A stretch of DNA of 19,369 bases, taken from contig QEUW01000143.1 in NCBI GenBank assembly GCA_003577005.1, forward strand, positions 1-19,369, read 5' to 3'. Position 1 is the stretch's first letter. The number at the start of each line of letters is the position of its first letter. The notes beneath the pieces are model-generated. The model had not been told where the DNA came from, did no database searches, and saw only the letters and a program-made list of their open reading frames with translations. Made by a program: the position numbers and the translations under genes. Below, piece after piece: positions 1 through 8,313 of the stretch. This DNA is from Chloroflexota bacterium (GTDB taxonomy: Bacteria > Chloroflexota > Anaerolineae > Caldilineales > Caldilineaceae).

Positions 1-897
1 AGCATAGCCTTGAGGGTCGTTGCGATGGCCATAGAGGCTATCAAAATCAACCAGATTGGCAAAAATAAGCCCTGTGGACGGCAGCGCCAGAAATTCCAGA
101 ATGGCATCTACCCCCGCCATGTTGTTTTGCGTGTGTTTGCTCATGGTCAGGCCACGTTCTGCAAAGATATCCTCGATTTTGCCTACCCCCGTTACCGCCT
201 GCCCGGCTGCTTTGACCGCATCCAGGATCGTATCCGTGGGCGGCGCAAGGCTAAAATCTTTGCGCCGCTCGGTGCGCGTAAAATTGCCCGGTTGGCCCAC
301 GAAAGGACGGGCGATCACCCGGCCCACAGCATGTTCGCCGGTAAGGAGATCGCGCGCAGTTTGGCAGATCTGGTACAGTCCATCGACCGGGATGATTTCT
401 TCGTGTGCGGCGACCTGAAACACGCTGTCGGCCGATGTGTAGACAATCGGCTTGCCGGTGCGCAGGTGCTCTTCACCCAGCGCCTTGATGATTTCTGTAC
501 CCGATGCCGGATAATTACCCAATACTCCTCGCCCGATCTGCGCTTCAAAGCGCGCCAGTAAGTCTGGTGGAAAACCGTTGGGATAGGTGGGGAAGGGCTG
601 ATCCAAGATTACACCGGCCAGCTCCCAGTGGCCGGTGGTGGTATCCTTGCCTGCGCTGACCTCGGTTAGACGGCCAAAGACCCCTTCGGCAGCGCTAGTA
701 GGGGGAACTCCAGCAATGGTAGTGAGGTTGCCTAGACCCAATGTACCCAAGTTGAGCAAAGCCAGCCCACCCACTGCTGCGGCCACATTGCCCAATGTAT
801 TGGCGCCCTCATCACCATATTGGGCGGCATCAGGGGCATCTCCACAGCCTACACTATCGAGAACGATTAAGGTAATTCGTTGTACGGACGCTATCAT
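1..897 (-). CDS. deoB: Phosphopentomutase DeoB (C-terminus beyond window)
   Basis: Interconverts ribose-1-phosphate or deoxyribose-1-phosphate and the 5-phosphate in cytoplasmic nucleoside salvage; alkaline-phosphatase-superfamily, two-metal enzyme. Translated by eye from ATG at 897, the frame is open for 299 residues to the left edge. Visible hallmarks: first metal Asp in [12 protein letters not shown] (D14), the KDTTTGHWE block (84-92) carrying the nucleophilic Thr, and [11 protein letters not shown] (281-291) with metal ligands D286 and H291. The family is about 390-400 residues, so roughly 95 residues, including the last metal ligands, lie outside. A GAAGGA ribosome-binding site sits 6 nt upstream of the ATG. 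The gene follows the GT2 gene after 27 bp and may be cotranscribed, although its role is in nucleoside metabolism, not glycan assembly. Identification is very secure; operon membership is inferred. Confidence 0.95.
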   Translation of the reverse strand, partial: MIASVQRITLIVLDSVGCGDAPDAAQYGDEGANTLGNVAAAVGGLALLNLGTLGLGNLTTIAGVPPTSAAEGVFGRLTEVSAGKDTTTGHWELAGVILDQPFPTYPNGFPPDLLARFEAQIGRGVLGNYPASGTEIIKALGEEHLRTGKPIVYTSADSVFQVAAHEEIIPVDGLYQICQTARDLLTGEHAVGRVIARPFVGQPGNFTRTERRKDFSLAPPTDTILDAVKAAGQAVTGVGKIEDIFAERGLTMSKHTQNNMAGVDAILEFLALPSTGLIFANLVDFDSLYGHRNDPQGYA

Positions 898-924
898 CGT
901 TTGTCCTTCAACCGATATACAGTG

Positions 925-1905
925 TTACCCCAGCTTCAAGCAGAGTTTTACAACGTCCAGATTAGAACGCAATTCCTTTTGCGCGCGCTCGCGCCAGATC
1001 GGCACTGGCCAAGCGACAATCCACGGCGCCATTTTTGTCAGGCTGATCCCGCCAAGGAGAGTGCGCAGGATACCCGTCCGGAATGGGCCATAGTTCTTTT
1101 GATAGAACAGCAGCTTACCGCGGTAGACCATTTTACGGCGGCTCCAGCGGTTCATGCTGCGACCGCCGTAGTGAATAGTATAGGCATTGGGCAAATAGTA
1201 GACCTGCCAGCCCGCCCGTTGTAGCCGGTATTGGAGATCGGCCTCATCGCCATAGATAAAATAGGACTCATCGAGCAGGCCCACCTGGTCCAAAGCTGCC
1301 CGCCGCACCAGCAAACAGGCTGAACTCAGCCAGCCGACCGTTCGCACCTGGCGATCATCGATATGGGAAGGATAGCCAGGCCATAACAGTTCGCCCAGGT
1401 GCGTAGCAATGAGGAACTCTTCGCGCAACGTCGAGAAATTGGCAAAACCGGCCTGGAACGAGCCATCGGGATTCAAGAGCCGCCCGCCAACGGCGCCTGC
1501 CGTTGGCATCGTATCGAGCAGCGCCACCATTGCATCCAATGACGCACCGTTGACTAGTGTATCGTTGTTCAACAAGAGGACATAACGCCCCTGGGTGGCT
1601 TCAATTCCCTGGTTACTGGCCTTGCCCAATCCAACATTGTGATCATTTTGGATCAACTGGACTTCGGGAAACTTCTCGCGCAGCATAGCCTGGCTGCCAT
1701 CGGTGGAGCCATTATCCACGACTACCACGTCAAAACGGCTGGAGAGATTGCCCTCATAGAGCGATTGCAGACATGCTTCCAGATAGCTCTTGTTATTCCA
1801 ACAGACGAGAATAACCGACATGTCAACGACAGGCTTGTTGGCTGTGTGGGTGTCAGAAGCCGCCAGGTGAGAGTGCAGCCCATTCATAAGTAGTTGTTTT
1901 TCCAT
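925..1905 (-). CDS. GT2 glycosyltransferase, WbbL/rhamnosyltransferase-like
   Basis: 326 residues. Predicted to transfer a sugar from an NDP-sugar to a lipid-linked glycan at the cytoplasmic face of the membrane. GT-A fold signatures: SVILVCWN strand (30-37), VVDNGSTDGS (62-71), LLNNDT (111-116, the DXD-equivalent metal/nucleotide site), WLSSACLLVRR (192-202), and acceptor/catalytic DESYFIYGDEADL (212-224) followed by the IHYGGRS block (244-250). These match the WbbL-like rhamnosyltransferase subfamily; donor and acceptor cannot be read from sequence. The first 28 residues are not conserved-looking, but the ATG at 1905 has AGAGG 6 nt upstream, overlapping the TAA of the preceding nucleotidyltransferase gene (3-bp gap), so translational coupling is likely. 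An internal start at Met29 is possible but has weaker support. Confidence 0.92.
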   Translation of the reverse strand: MEKQLLMNGLHSHLAASDTHTANKPVVDMSVILVCWNNKSYLEACLQSLYEGNLSSRFDVVVVDNGSTDGSQAMLREKFPEVQLIQNDHNVGLGKASNQGIEATQGRYVLLLNNDTLVNGASLDAMVALLDTMPTAGAVGGRLLNPDGSFQAGFANFSTLREEFLIATHLGELLWPGYPSHIDDRQVRTVGWLSSACLLVRRAALDQVGLLDESYFIYGDEADLQYRLQRAGWQVYYLPNAYTIHYGGRSMNRWSRRKMVYRGKLLFYQKNYGPFRTGILRTLLGGISLTKMAPWIVAWPVPIWRERAQKELRSNLDVVKLCLKLG

Positions 1906-1908
1906 TGT

Positions 1909-2658
1909 TTACCTCTGGCGAAGACGGAGTTCCATTTCCACAATCTCATCATAGGTACCCAAATCGATATACGTACCGCCGGCCATATGCAGGCTACGAA
2001 AGTTCATGCCTTGGGCAATGGCGCTGTTCATGATCTGGGCAAAATCTGCTACGCCCTGGCAAACCGACTCGTGAAGATATTCGGTAAAGCGTGGCCGCCA
2101 GATGATACTGCCCCACATCTCTGTGAGGTCGGTCTGGCGCGGTTTGTCCACAATTTCGAGCACCCGCCCTTGCTCATCTGAACACACCATTCCAAACTTT
2201 TCTGGCCGTTCGGTTGAGAACAAAGCCAGGACCAAATCGACATCTGGTCCGGCAACCTCATACGTGTGGCGAAAAACCTCCTCTGGCTGCATGATGGTAT
2301 CTGCCATACCAAAAAAGACGGTCTTCCCTTGGGTAAGGTGGTAGGCCGAATCCAAGGCGTGCGCCAGCCCTGGCGATGTCGATTGGCTCTGTGAGCTGGC
2401 TGCCTCTTGTACAACATAGCTGATATTGCAGCCAAAACGTTGGCCGTTGCCAAAATAACCGATTAGCTGATGCTTGGTTTCATTGATCACAAAGACCACG
2501 TGACGAAGGCCGGCAATGGTCATATTATTCAGAACGTATTGTGCAATCGGCTTATAGCTATTGTCTTGAATCACCGGGTATAGTTCCTTGGGATACGGCA
2601 GCCCTAGCCGTACTCCTTTACCCGCGGCAGGGATAAGGCCGATCAATTCTTCTTTCAT
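1909..2658 (-). CDS. Sugar-phosphate nucleotidylyltransferase (NTP_transferase family)
   Basis: 249 residues, single-domain GT-A-like nucleotidyltransferase expected to join a sugar-1-phosphate and an NTP to give an NDP-sugar plus pyrophosphate. The N-terminal nucleotide-binding loop reads LIPAAGKGVRLG followed by YPKELYPV (8-29). FFGMADTI (115-122) supplies the metal Asp (D120), EIVDKP (168-173) is the sugar-binding block, and YIDLGT (230-235) is near the end. It is shorter than RmlA or GalU (about 290) and lacks a GlmU-type acetyltransferase hexapeptide domain, so the exact substrate is open. Start: ATG at 2658 with AAGGAG upstream (spacing 6-7). It sits 34 bp after the WzyC-family gene and 3 bp before the GT2 gene, consistent with supplying an activated sugar to this locus. 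Confidence 0.88.
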   Translation of the reverse strand: MKEELIGLIPAAGKGVRLGLPYPKELYPVIQDNSYKPIAQYVLNNMTIAGLRHVVFVINETKHQLIGYFGNGQRFGCNISYVVQEAASSQSQSTSPGLAHALDSAYHLTQGKTVFFGMADTIMQPEEVFRHTYEVAGPDVDLVLALFSTERPEKFGMVCSDEQGRVLEIVDKPRQTDLTEMWGSIIWRPRFTEYLHESVCQGVADFAQIMNSAIAQGMNFRSLHMAGGTYIDLGTYDEIVEMELRLRQR

Positions 2659-2692
2659 AAACAGCTCCTTTTCAGTTGAAATATCTACACTG

Positions 2693-4037
2693 TCAACTCT
2701 CCGGCTGACGACGGACGATCTGCTCGATTGTTACCAACCCGCCCAAAAACGCCCAGGCCAACATGCTGGAACGAAATCCGGTCAAGCCGATATTGTAGAC
2801 AAAGGGTAAGAACCAGTCGACCAACACGCCGGACACCAACATCCCGACGAGCCCGCCTAAGACGCCATAGACGTAAGCTTGGGCAAAGCCAGCCGGGGCC
2901 TGCTTGCGCAACTGCCAGCCTAGCCGGCCTGTTTCCCAGGCAAACCAGAGAAAACAGCCCAAGCCCAAGAAACCCACCTGCGCAATAATATCCAAATATT
3001 GATTGTGAGAATTGAAATAGGAATAGTACCCCCGAATGAGAAAGAGGATAGTGTATCCATAATAGTTCGCCGGTCCAAAACCGAGGATGGGGCTGGCCTT
3101 CACCATATCCAGCACCACGAGCCAGGCGTCGAGGCGCGAGAAGTAGCTGTACTCGTCGCTCGCAATGGCGCTACTTGATATGAGCTGGATCGGTATCAGC
3201 CCGATCACGGCAAGCAGCAAGGCAACTCGCCACGAACGTGCGCCAATGATTACACCAATCGCAGCAAGAGCGGGCAGATACCCCGATTTCCACCTGACTA
3301 AAGGAAAGCGTTACCAGCCAAAGCCAGAACATGCTGTTGTTCATAACACCGGGCTGCAGGAGCCGGTCGTTCAGCCCGCGAATAAGCCAGGGAACGAGCC
3401 AGCCAGCCGGCGCCAATGCACCAATGGCCAGATATGACCACGTCATCCACCGCAGCCATTTCAAGTCTTGTACCTGGTGCGCCACCAAAAGAAAGGCGCC
3501 AGCGGCCAGGATGAAGATCAGCAGGCCGCCCACTTGGGTAAGAAGTTGAGCCGGTTGCGCCCCCATAAACCAGCGCAATTGGCCAAAGACGAAGGCAAGC
3601 AGAGAGACGACGACCAGGGCCAACAGCGGCGGCACGGTCCTTGAGGAAACCAATCGGCGTTGCCGCTGCACGATCAATGTAAAGACCCATAAACCGACCA
3701 GCAGCCCGAGCAACAACACGGCGGCATTCAACCCACCGGGTAGCGGTGGCGATGGGGCTAACAAGCCCCCAAAAATGAGCGCGACCAGTCCCATCGGCGG
3801 CCAGCGCAAGAAGGTGAAGATTGTACCAATACCGAGCACCAGGCCAAGCAGAAGTAGGATAAGACGCGTTGAACCTGTCAATGGCAGGCCAACACTGAAC
3901 ACCAGGACGCTGCCAACGATCAGCAGTCGCAACCACAGTTGCTCGGGTTGGTTTATCAACCAACGTATAGGCGGGACTGTCAGCAATGTACCTCGCATAG
4001 AGTCTATTTCAAGCTCAAAGCGCAAGCGCACGACCAC
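2693..4037 (-). pseudogene. O-antigen ligase/polymerase (WzyC) family protein, frameshifted
   Basis: Polytopic membrane protein that in this family joins or polymerises lipid-linked glycan on the outer face. It reads in two frames. The first (GTG at 4037, or ATG at 3998) gives about 248 residues with several hydrophobic helices and then runs out of family-like sequence. The second frame, from about 3292 to 2693, restores a helix (YLPALAAIGVIIGA) and then the diagnostic Wzy_C block: SRLDAW...PILGFGPANYYGY, then SHNQYLDIIAQVGFLGLG. Dropping one G near 3293 (CAG-G-TGG on the minus strand) gives one protein of about 447 residues, a normal family length. Either a genuine inactivating frameshift or a sequencing/assembly error. 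Neither start has a strong ribosome-binding site. The upstream GT4 gene ends 23 bp before the GTG. Confidence 0.8.
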
Positions 4038-4060
4038 TGCTTACGCAAACTGTTCTCGTG

Positions 4061-5236
4061 TTATGACACAGTCACCTGTTCAACCAGACGCAAAAAGCGG
4101 GGCATGGTGGCTGTCCAGTCATACTTGGCGCTGACGAGCGTCGCTGCCTTTTGCGCCAGCTGTTGGCGCAACCCCGGCTTTTGGCAGAGACGAACAATGG
4201 CCTGCGCATAGGCTTCGGGTGTATCCGCTATCAGAATCTGCTCGCCGTGTTGTACATCCAGACCCTCGGCGCCTTTGGGGGTTGCGATCACGGGTGTTCC
4301 CAATGCCATTGCCTCCAGAATTTTCAACCGCGTACCGCCCCCAAAGCGGAGAGGCGCCAGGCTGGCCCAGGATTGCGCGACGATCGGGCGCACATCATCC
4401 ACAAAACCGGTCAATGTGACATTGGTGGCCGGCGGTAGGGGCCGGCCACCGTGATCACCGGTAATGGTCAGCTGAACGTCTGGGATCGCAGCCTGGACAA
4501 TCGGGTAGATCTCGCTCAGAAACCAGACCATGGCATCATAGTTAGCATGGTAGCCAAACGGGCCTGTAAAGACAAGGGTATTCGGTTTGGGTTGGCACGT
4601 AGTTTGATAGTCCGCCTGACGGATACAGTTAGGAATGACTTCGATGACTTTACAATCAGGAGCGGACTTGGCAACCAGTTGTCGTTCTCGTTCAGAGGCC
4701 ACTGTACACGCACGGAAGTAACGCAACTGGCGCGCCAGGTAGTGTCGATGTTTGAACCAGGTCAACCCGTGGCGCAGACGCTGCCGTGTGGAAGTCGCCT
4801 GGGCAAATTGCTCGTAGAGCCCGCCAATTTCGACCTCTTCAAAGAGCGCGGCCAGTCCCTGAAAATAGGGAGCGTAGCGGGCGGTGTCGATCTGTGAAGC
4901 GATAACAAGGTCAAACTGTTGTGTGGATAAGGTCTGCGAGATCCGTTGCGCCATCTCCGGCGAGAAGGTATCCACCACCGAACGCGGCGCCAGATTGAAG
5001 AAGCCAAATTTTGCCCGTAGACGCTGTGGTGAGTAGGGCTTCCAGGGGACGACCTGAACCGCAGAACTGAGCGATTTGACCGCCGGGACAGTGGGGTTCG
5101 CATCAGGTTGGTCGGCAAAGCTCAATAACGTGACCTCGTGCTGTTGAGCTAACCCAGCTAACAGATTGTAGATACGCAATTTTGAGCCATTGCTCGTCGG
5201 CCAGGGAAACCAACGAGAAAGGAAGAGGATTCTCAT
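4061..5236 (-). CDS. GT4-family glycosyltransferase
   Basis: 391 residues, GT-B fold retaining glycosyltransferase. The N-terminal acceptor domain starts MRILFLSRWFPWP with an NGSKLR loop (16-21). The C-terminal donor domain carries FTGPFGYHANYDA (223-235), LTITGDHG (256-263) and the signature block RFGGGTRLKILEAMALG then TPVIATPKGAEGL (297-326), which includes the conserved Glu (E308) at the nucleotide-sugar site. The N-terminus and the GGGTRLK motif resemble the GT4 subgroup often found in exopolysaccharide loci. Donor and acceptor are unknown. It lies 17 bp downstream of the multipass membrane protein gene and 23 bp upstream of the WzyC-family gene. The ribosome-binding site is weak (GGGAA), suggesting reliance on coupling. 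Confidence 0.92.
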   Translation of the reverse strand: MRILFLSRWFPWPTSNGSKLRIYNLLAGLAQQHEVTLLSFADQPDANPTVPAVKSLSSAVQVVPWKPYSPQRLRAKFGFFNLAPRSVVDTFSPEMAQRISQTLSTQQFDLVIASQIDTARYAPYFQGLAALFEEVEIGGLYEQFAQATSTRQRLRHGLTWFKHRHYLARQLRYFRACTVASERERQLVAKSAPDCKVIEVIPNCIRQADYQTTCQPKPNTLVFTGPFGYHANYDAMVWFLSEIYPIVQAAIPDVQLTITGDHGGRPLPPATNVTLTGFVDDVRPIVAQSWASLAPLRFGGGTRLKILEAMALGTPVIATPKGAEGLDVQHGEQILIADTPEAYAQAIVRLCQKPGLRQQLAQKAATLVSAKYDWTATMPRFLRLVEQVTVS

Positions 5237-5253
5237 AACAGTCAGTTCCCAGC

Positions 5254-7014
5254 CTAATTCTGCACCAAACGGCGCAGGGGAACATCGGTAACCGTTTCAG
5301 GCAGAATACAATCTGCGCATAACTGAATCGGCCCGGTTGCCCCCTCGACCCACGCCGCCGGCAACGCCGACAGCGACTGTAGGGTTCCTGTAGCACGGTC
5401 ATACACAAATGCCACCGTCTGGGCATAGGGTGAAACGCGTCCGGTCTCCTGGGTAAAGACGCCATCGGCAGTCAAAACCGGTTCGATGGGATGGTCGACG
5501 TCGGGGAAAAAGACATCCGCCGTTAGCGTCTGATTGTGGTAGAGCAGACGAGTTGCGCTCGAAGCTTCCCAAGAGGCGGTCAGTGGTGTTCGCTGCCAAG
5601 ATTGAAAGCGAAAACTGTCCTCATAACCGGGGAGGATGAAGAGCAACGAGGTATTGTCTTTGAAATTCGGAGCGAGCGAAAAGAGATCCTGCCAAATTGC
5701 TTGCTGTACACGCCAGGCGACCCGGTTATGATACTGAACTGTTGCCTGGGTGACAATCCCCACGACGATAAACGGCAGCGCAGCAGCAAGCATCAGGTAG
5801 TTGATCTGCCGCCGACTCCTGGCAAACCAGATCGCAGCCACCATTAAACAGGCAGCGATGGTAACGCTTCCACCGATGGTGGCAAGAATGTTGAATCGTG
5901 ACCCGATGTCAGACAAGCTGGGCAGATAGATGATCAAGGTTGGAACGTACCCCACCCCCGTCAAGATAAGACCAACCATTGCTGCACCCATATATGGCCA
6001 GCTATAGGCCAGGCGCTGTCGGGTCGGCCACGCTTGCCTATCCGCCTCTTGTCCTTGTTTGGATTGGCTTTCTCCGCTGTTGCGCAAGAGCCACCCTATT
6101 GCCACGACTACAAGCAACAGCAAAAGCGCAGCGTACTTGTCGTCCGATACCCAGGGTAAATAGTGCTCAATCACATATGTCCAGCCCCAGCCCAGGCTGA
6201 TCTTGTACCCCAATAGCAAACGCGAGAGCAACACCTCTGGTGTAATGACAATTCGCGTAAGATAGCTGTCATCGATGCCAACGGTTTGATAGCCGACAGT
6301 ACGCCACAGCGAAAACAAACCGAGCAGAATGAGCGGCAAAAGCAAGCTCAACCGGCGCGACAGGGGGGATCGGCGAAACATCAGCATGAGGGCCACAGCC
6401 CAGGCGCCAGCGACACCTACTTGCGCCTCGTAGATGCCCAGCGAAACCAGCAAGCAGACCAACGCCAGCGCCAGGATGAGCGGTCGTCCCCTTTCGATAT
6501 ATCTCAGTAGCAAATAGCCGTACAAAAGGGTCAGCACAATCGCACAGTGGACACCGAGCATGATCAGCCAGGTATGCGTATAGTTTGTTGGATAAACTAG
6601 AAACAAGATGGCAACGACAACGGCAAACGCACGTTGATGCACCAGTGGAAACCGTTTGACAATTTTATAGAGCAACAACGCCATGAGAACATACAAAATG
6701 CCAAGCACAATAGAATAGCCCGGTACGTAGATACCCAGTAGATAATATTGAATCAAAAACGGAGAAAAGAGCAGGTGCCGACTATCCATCAAATCAAACC
6801 ACTTTGCGCTCCCCGTAATCACCCGTTCGAGTACACTCGTCCAATCATCCATAAAAATGGCAGGAACGTAGAATACGCCGTAGGAGAGGACCGCGACGGC
6901 GATCAATAAGAGGAAAACGAATATATCACTTGCCGATAACCCGCCTAGAGCGCTCGATTTTGTCGAGTCTCCAGCACCGGCGCTGGGTGTCAGTTCAAGT
7001 TTTGTAAGCGACAT
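5254..7014 (-). CDS. Multipass membrane protein, possible GT-C-type glycosyltransferase
   Basis: 586 residues; no family recognised with certainty. A short hydrophilic N-terminus (1-28) is followed by about 10-12 hydrophobic segments up to roughly residue 420, then a soluble C-terminal domain of about 160 residues. Just after the first helix (31-54) comes MDDW (55-58). An acidic pair in the first extracytoplasmic loop is the hallmark position of GT-C enzymes that use polyprenyl-phosphate sugars. A YPTNYTHTW stretch (141-149) and GIYEAQVG (193-200) are further polar motifs between helices. The C-terminal part contains WQDLFSLAP and a CADC pair near the end. Start: ATG at 7014 with GAGGGAAAG upstream. 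The first 25 nt overlap the end of the preceding GT4 gene. The GT-C reading is inference; a polysaccharide-export or unrelated polytopic protein remains possible. Confidence 0.75.
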   Translation of the reverse strand: MSLTKLELTPSAGAGDSTKSSALGGLSASDIFVFLLLIAVAVLSYGVFYVPAIFMDDWTSVLERVITGSAKWFDLMDSRHLLFSPFLIQYYLLGIYVPGYSIVLGILYVLMALLLYKIVKRFPLVHQRAFAVVVAILFLVYPTNYTHTWLIMLGVHCAIVLTLLYGYLLLRYIERGRPLILALALVCLLVSLGIYEAQVGVAGAWAVALMLMFRRSPLSRRLSLLLPLILLGLFSLWRTVGYQTVGIDDSYLTRIVITPEVLLSRLLLGYKISLGWGWTYVIEHYLPWVSDDKYAALLLLLVVVAIGWLLRNSGESQSKQGQEADRQAWPTRQRLAYSWPYMGAAMVGLILTGVGYVPTLIIYLPSLSDIGSRFNILATIGGSVTIAACLMVAAIWFARSRRQINYLMLAAALPFIVVGIVTQATVQYHNRVAWRVQQAIWQDLFSLAPNFKDNTSLLFILPGYEDSFRFQSWQRTPLTASWEASSATRLLYHNQTLTADVFFPDVDHPIEPVLTADGVFTQETGRVSPYAQTVAFVYDRATGTLQSLSALPAAWVEGATGPIQLCADCILPETVTDVPLRRLVQN

Positions 7015-8294
7015 TGATCTTTCCCTCTTCTCTCAGCAATTTGAACGGATTCCCCTTCTGTGATCATCCGTAGCTGAAGCTCGATTTCAGCCGTCATCCG
7101 CTGAATGCTAAACTTCTGGAGCGCATGTTGCCTCCCTCTGTCAACCAGCCGTCGCCGCAGTTCCGGTGAATCGATTAGACGAGCAATACAGGCTGCCAAA
7201 CCCTCAACATCCCCCGGTGGGAAAACGAGCGCATTCTCTCCATCGACCAGAATCTCGGCGGCGCCGCCGGTTGCTGTTCCCACAACGGCAAGCCCGGCTG
7301 CCATTGCCTCTACCAGCACCCGGCCAAAGGGCTCCGGCCAGATCGAGGCGAAGAGAAATAGATCGGCCTGAGCATAGAGAGCAGGCATGGTTTCTTTGGG
7401 TTGCATCCCCAACAGCGTGACATAAGGCTGAACCTTTTCTTGCTTGATCAATTCTTGCAAATAGGCCTCATAACCGTTATCGCCGGCACCTACAACGGAC
7501 AACTGCAACTGATTGTAACCGTACCGATAAACCAGCCGCCCCAATGCTTCGACCACCGTGTGAACACCTTTTTCCGATGCGAGCCTGCCCACAAATAACA
7601 AGCGGATGGAGACATCGCGCTGTTCTTGCGGCAAAGAAGTACATGTAAGATAAGGATCGGTGTCTACAGCACCGTAAATGACCACGCTCTCTTTGGGTGT
7701 TATACCTTGCCGTTGTAACTCATCACGCATGAACGCGGTTGGAAACATAACATGCTCAAATTTCAGAGCCGGACGCTCTTCTTGAGCCAGTATACGGTGG
7801 GCAACAGCGCCAAGCAACCGTTTAGGCAGGGCGCTAGCCCAGTGACGTCCCGGCTCTTGCCAGTAATAGGTGAACTGATTAGGCAGTGTCGGCCAATAGT
7901 CACCCATGTAGTAGGCAACCCGATGGGGCAGCAGTGCCTCGGCTAAAGCTGGCAAAGAACGGGGCAAATTCCACATCCCCCACATCAACACTACATCCGG
8001 CTGAAAGCTCTCGACTATCTGACGTAAGCGGGTCAGGTTTGCCTGTTCGCGTACTTTGCGCTGCGTGAAGAACTGGACCGCATTGCGCAACGATGCCAAT
8101 TCCATCTCCAGATAGAGATCGCGCACGATCCAGGCTGGTTCGGTCCCCTTCACCAGCGACTGGCCATGACGGCTGGTCAGCACAACAACTTCATGCCCAC
8201 GTGCGCGTAGACCTTCGGTGACCTCCTGGCACCACTGTTCGTAACCACCCCGGCTCGCCGGGGGATAAAAGTTGCTCAGAAACAGGACCCGCAT
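6990..8294 (-). CDS. GT4-family glycosyltransferase (tandem paralogue 1)
   Basis: 434 residues, GT-B fold. N-terminal domain opens MRVLFLSNFYPPASRGGYEQW, with a GGYEQWCQEV helix (16-25) in place of the more usual GG-x-E-x-x motif, and ARGHEVVVLTS (31-41). The donor domain has FVGRLASEKGVHTVVEAL (234-251), LSVVGAGDNGYE (265-276) and SIWPEPFGRVLVEAMAAG (317-334), in which E321 and E329 form the E-x7-E signature. It is clearly paralogous to the next gene upstream (8314-9588): the same N-terminal block, WGMWNL, and the SIWPEP variant of the signature occur in both. Start ATG at 8294 follows GAGAGG by 8 nt, 19 bp after the paralogue's stop. Substrate unknown. Confidence 0.93.
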   Translation of the reverse strand: MRVLFLSNFYPPASRGGYEQWCQEVTEGLRARGHEVVVLTSRHGQSLVKGTEPAWIVRDLYLEMELASLRNAVQFFTQRKVREQANLTRLRQIVESFQPDVVLMWGMWNLPRSLPALAEALLPHRVAYYMGDYWPTLPNQFTYYWQEPGRHWASALPKRLLGAVAHRILAQEERPALKFEHVMFPTAFMRDELQRQGITPKESVVIYGAVDTDPYLTCTSLPQEQRDVSIRLLFVGRLASEKGVHTVVEALGRLVYRYGYNQLQLSVVGAGDNGYEAYLQELIKQEKVQPYVTLLGMQPKETMPALYAQADLFLFASIWPEPFGRVLVEAMAAGLAVVGTATGGAAEILVDGENALVFPPGDVEGLAACIARLIDSPELRRRLVDRGRQHALQKFSIQRMTAEIELQLRMITEGESVQIAERRGKDQCRLQNLN

Positions 8295-8313
8295 TTACCA
8301 GACCTCTCACATC

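Noticed and set aside
10..561. 183-codon plus-strand open frame at the left edge
   Set aside because: Antisense to phosphopentomutase, whose motifs are unmistakable on the minus strand.
3298..3963. 221-codon minus-strand frame inside the WzyC-family gene
   Set aside because: It is the third frame, Arg/Ala/Pro-rich and not membrane-like, whereas the other two frames carry the helices and the Wzy_C motif.
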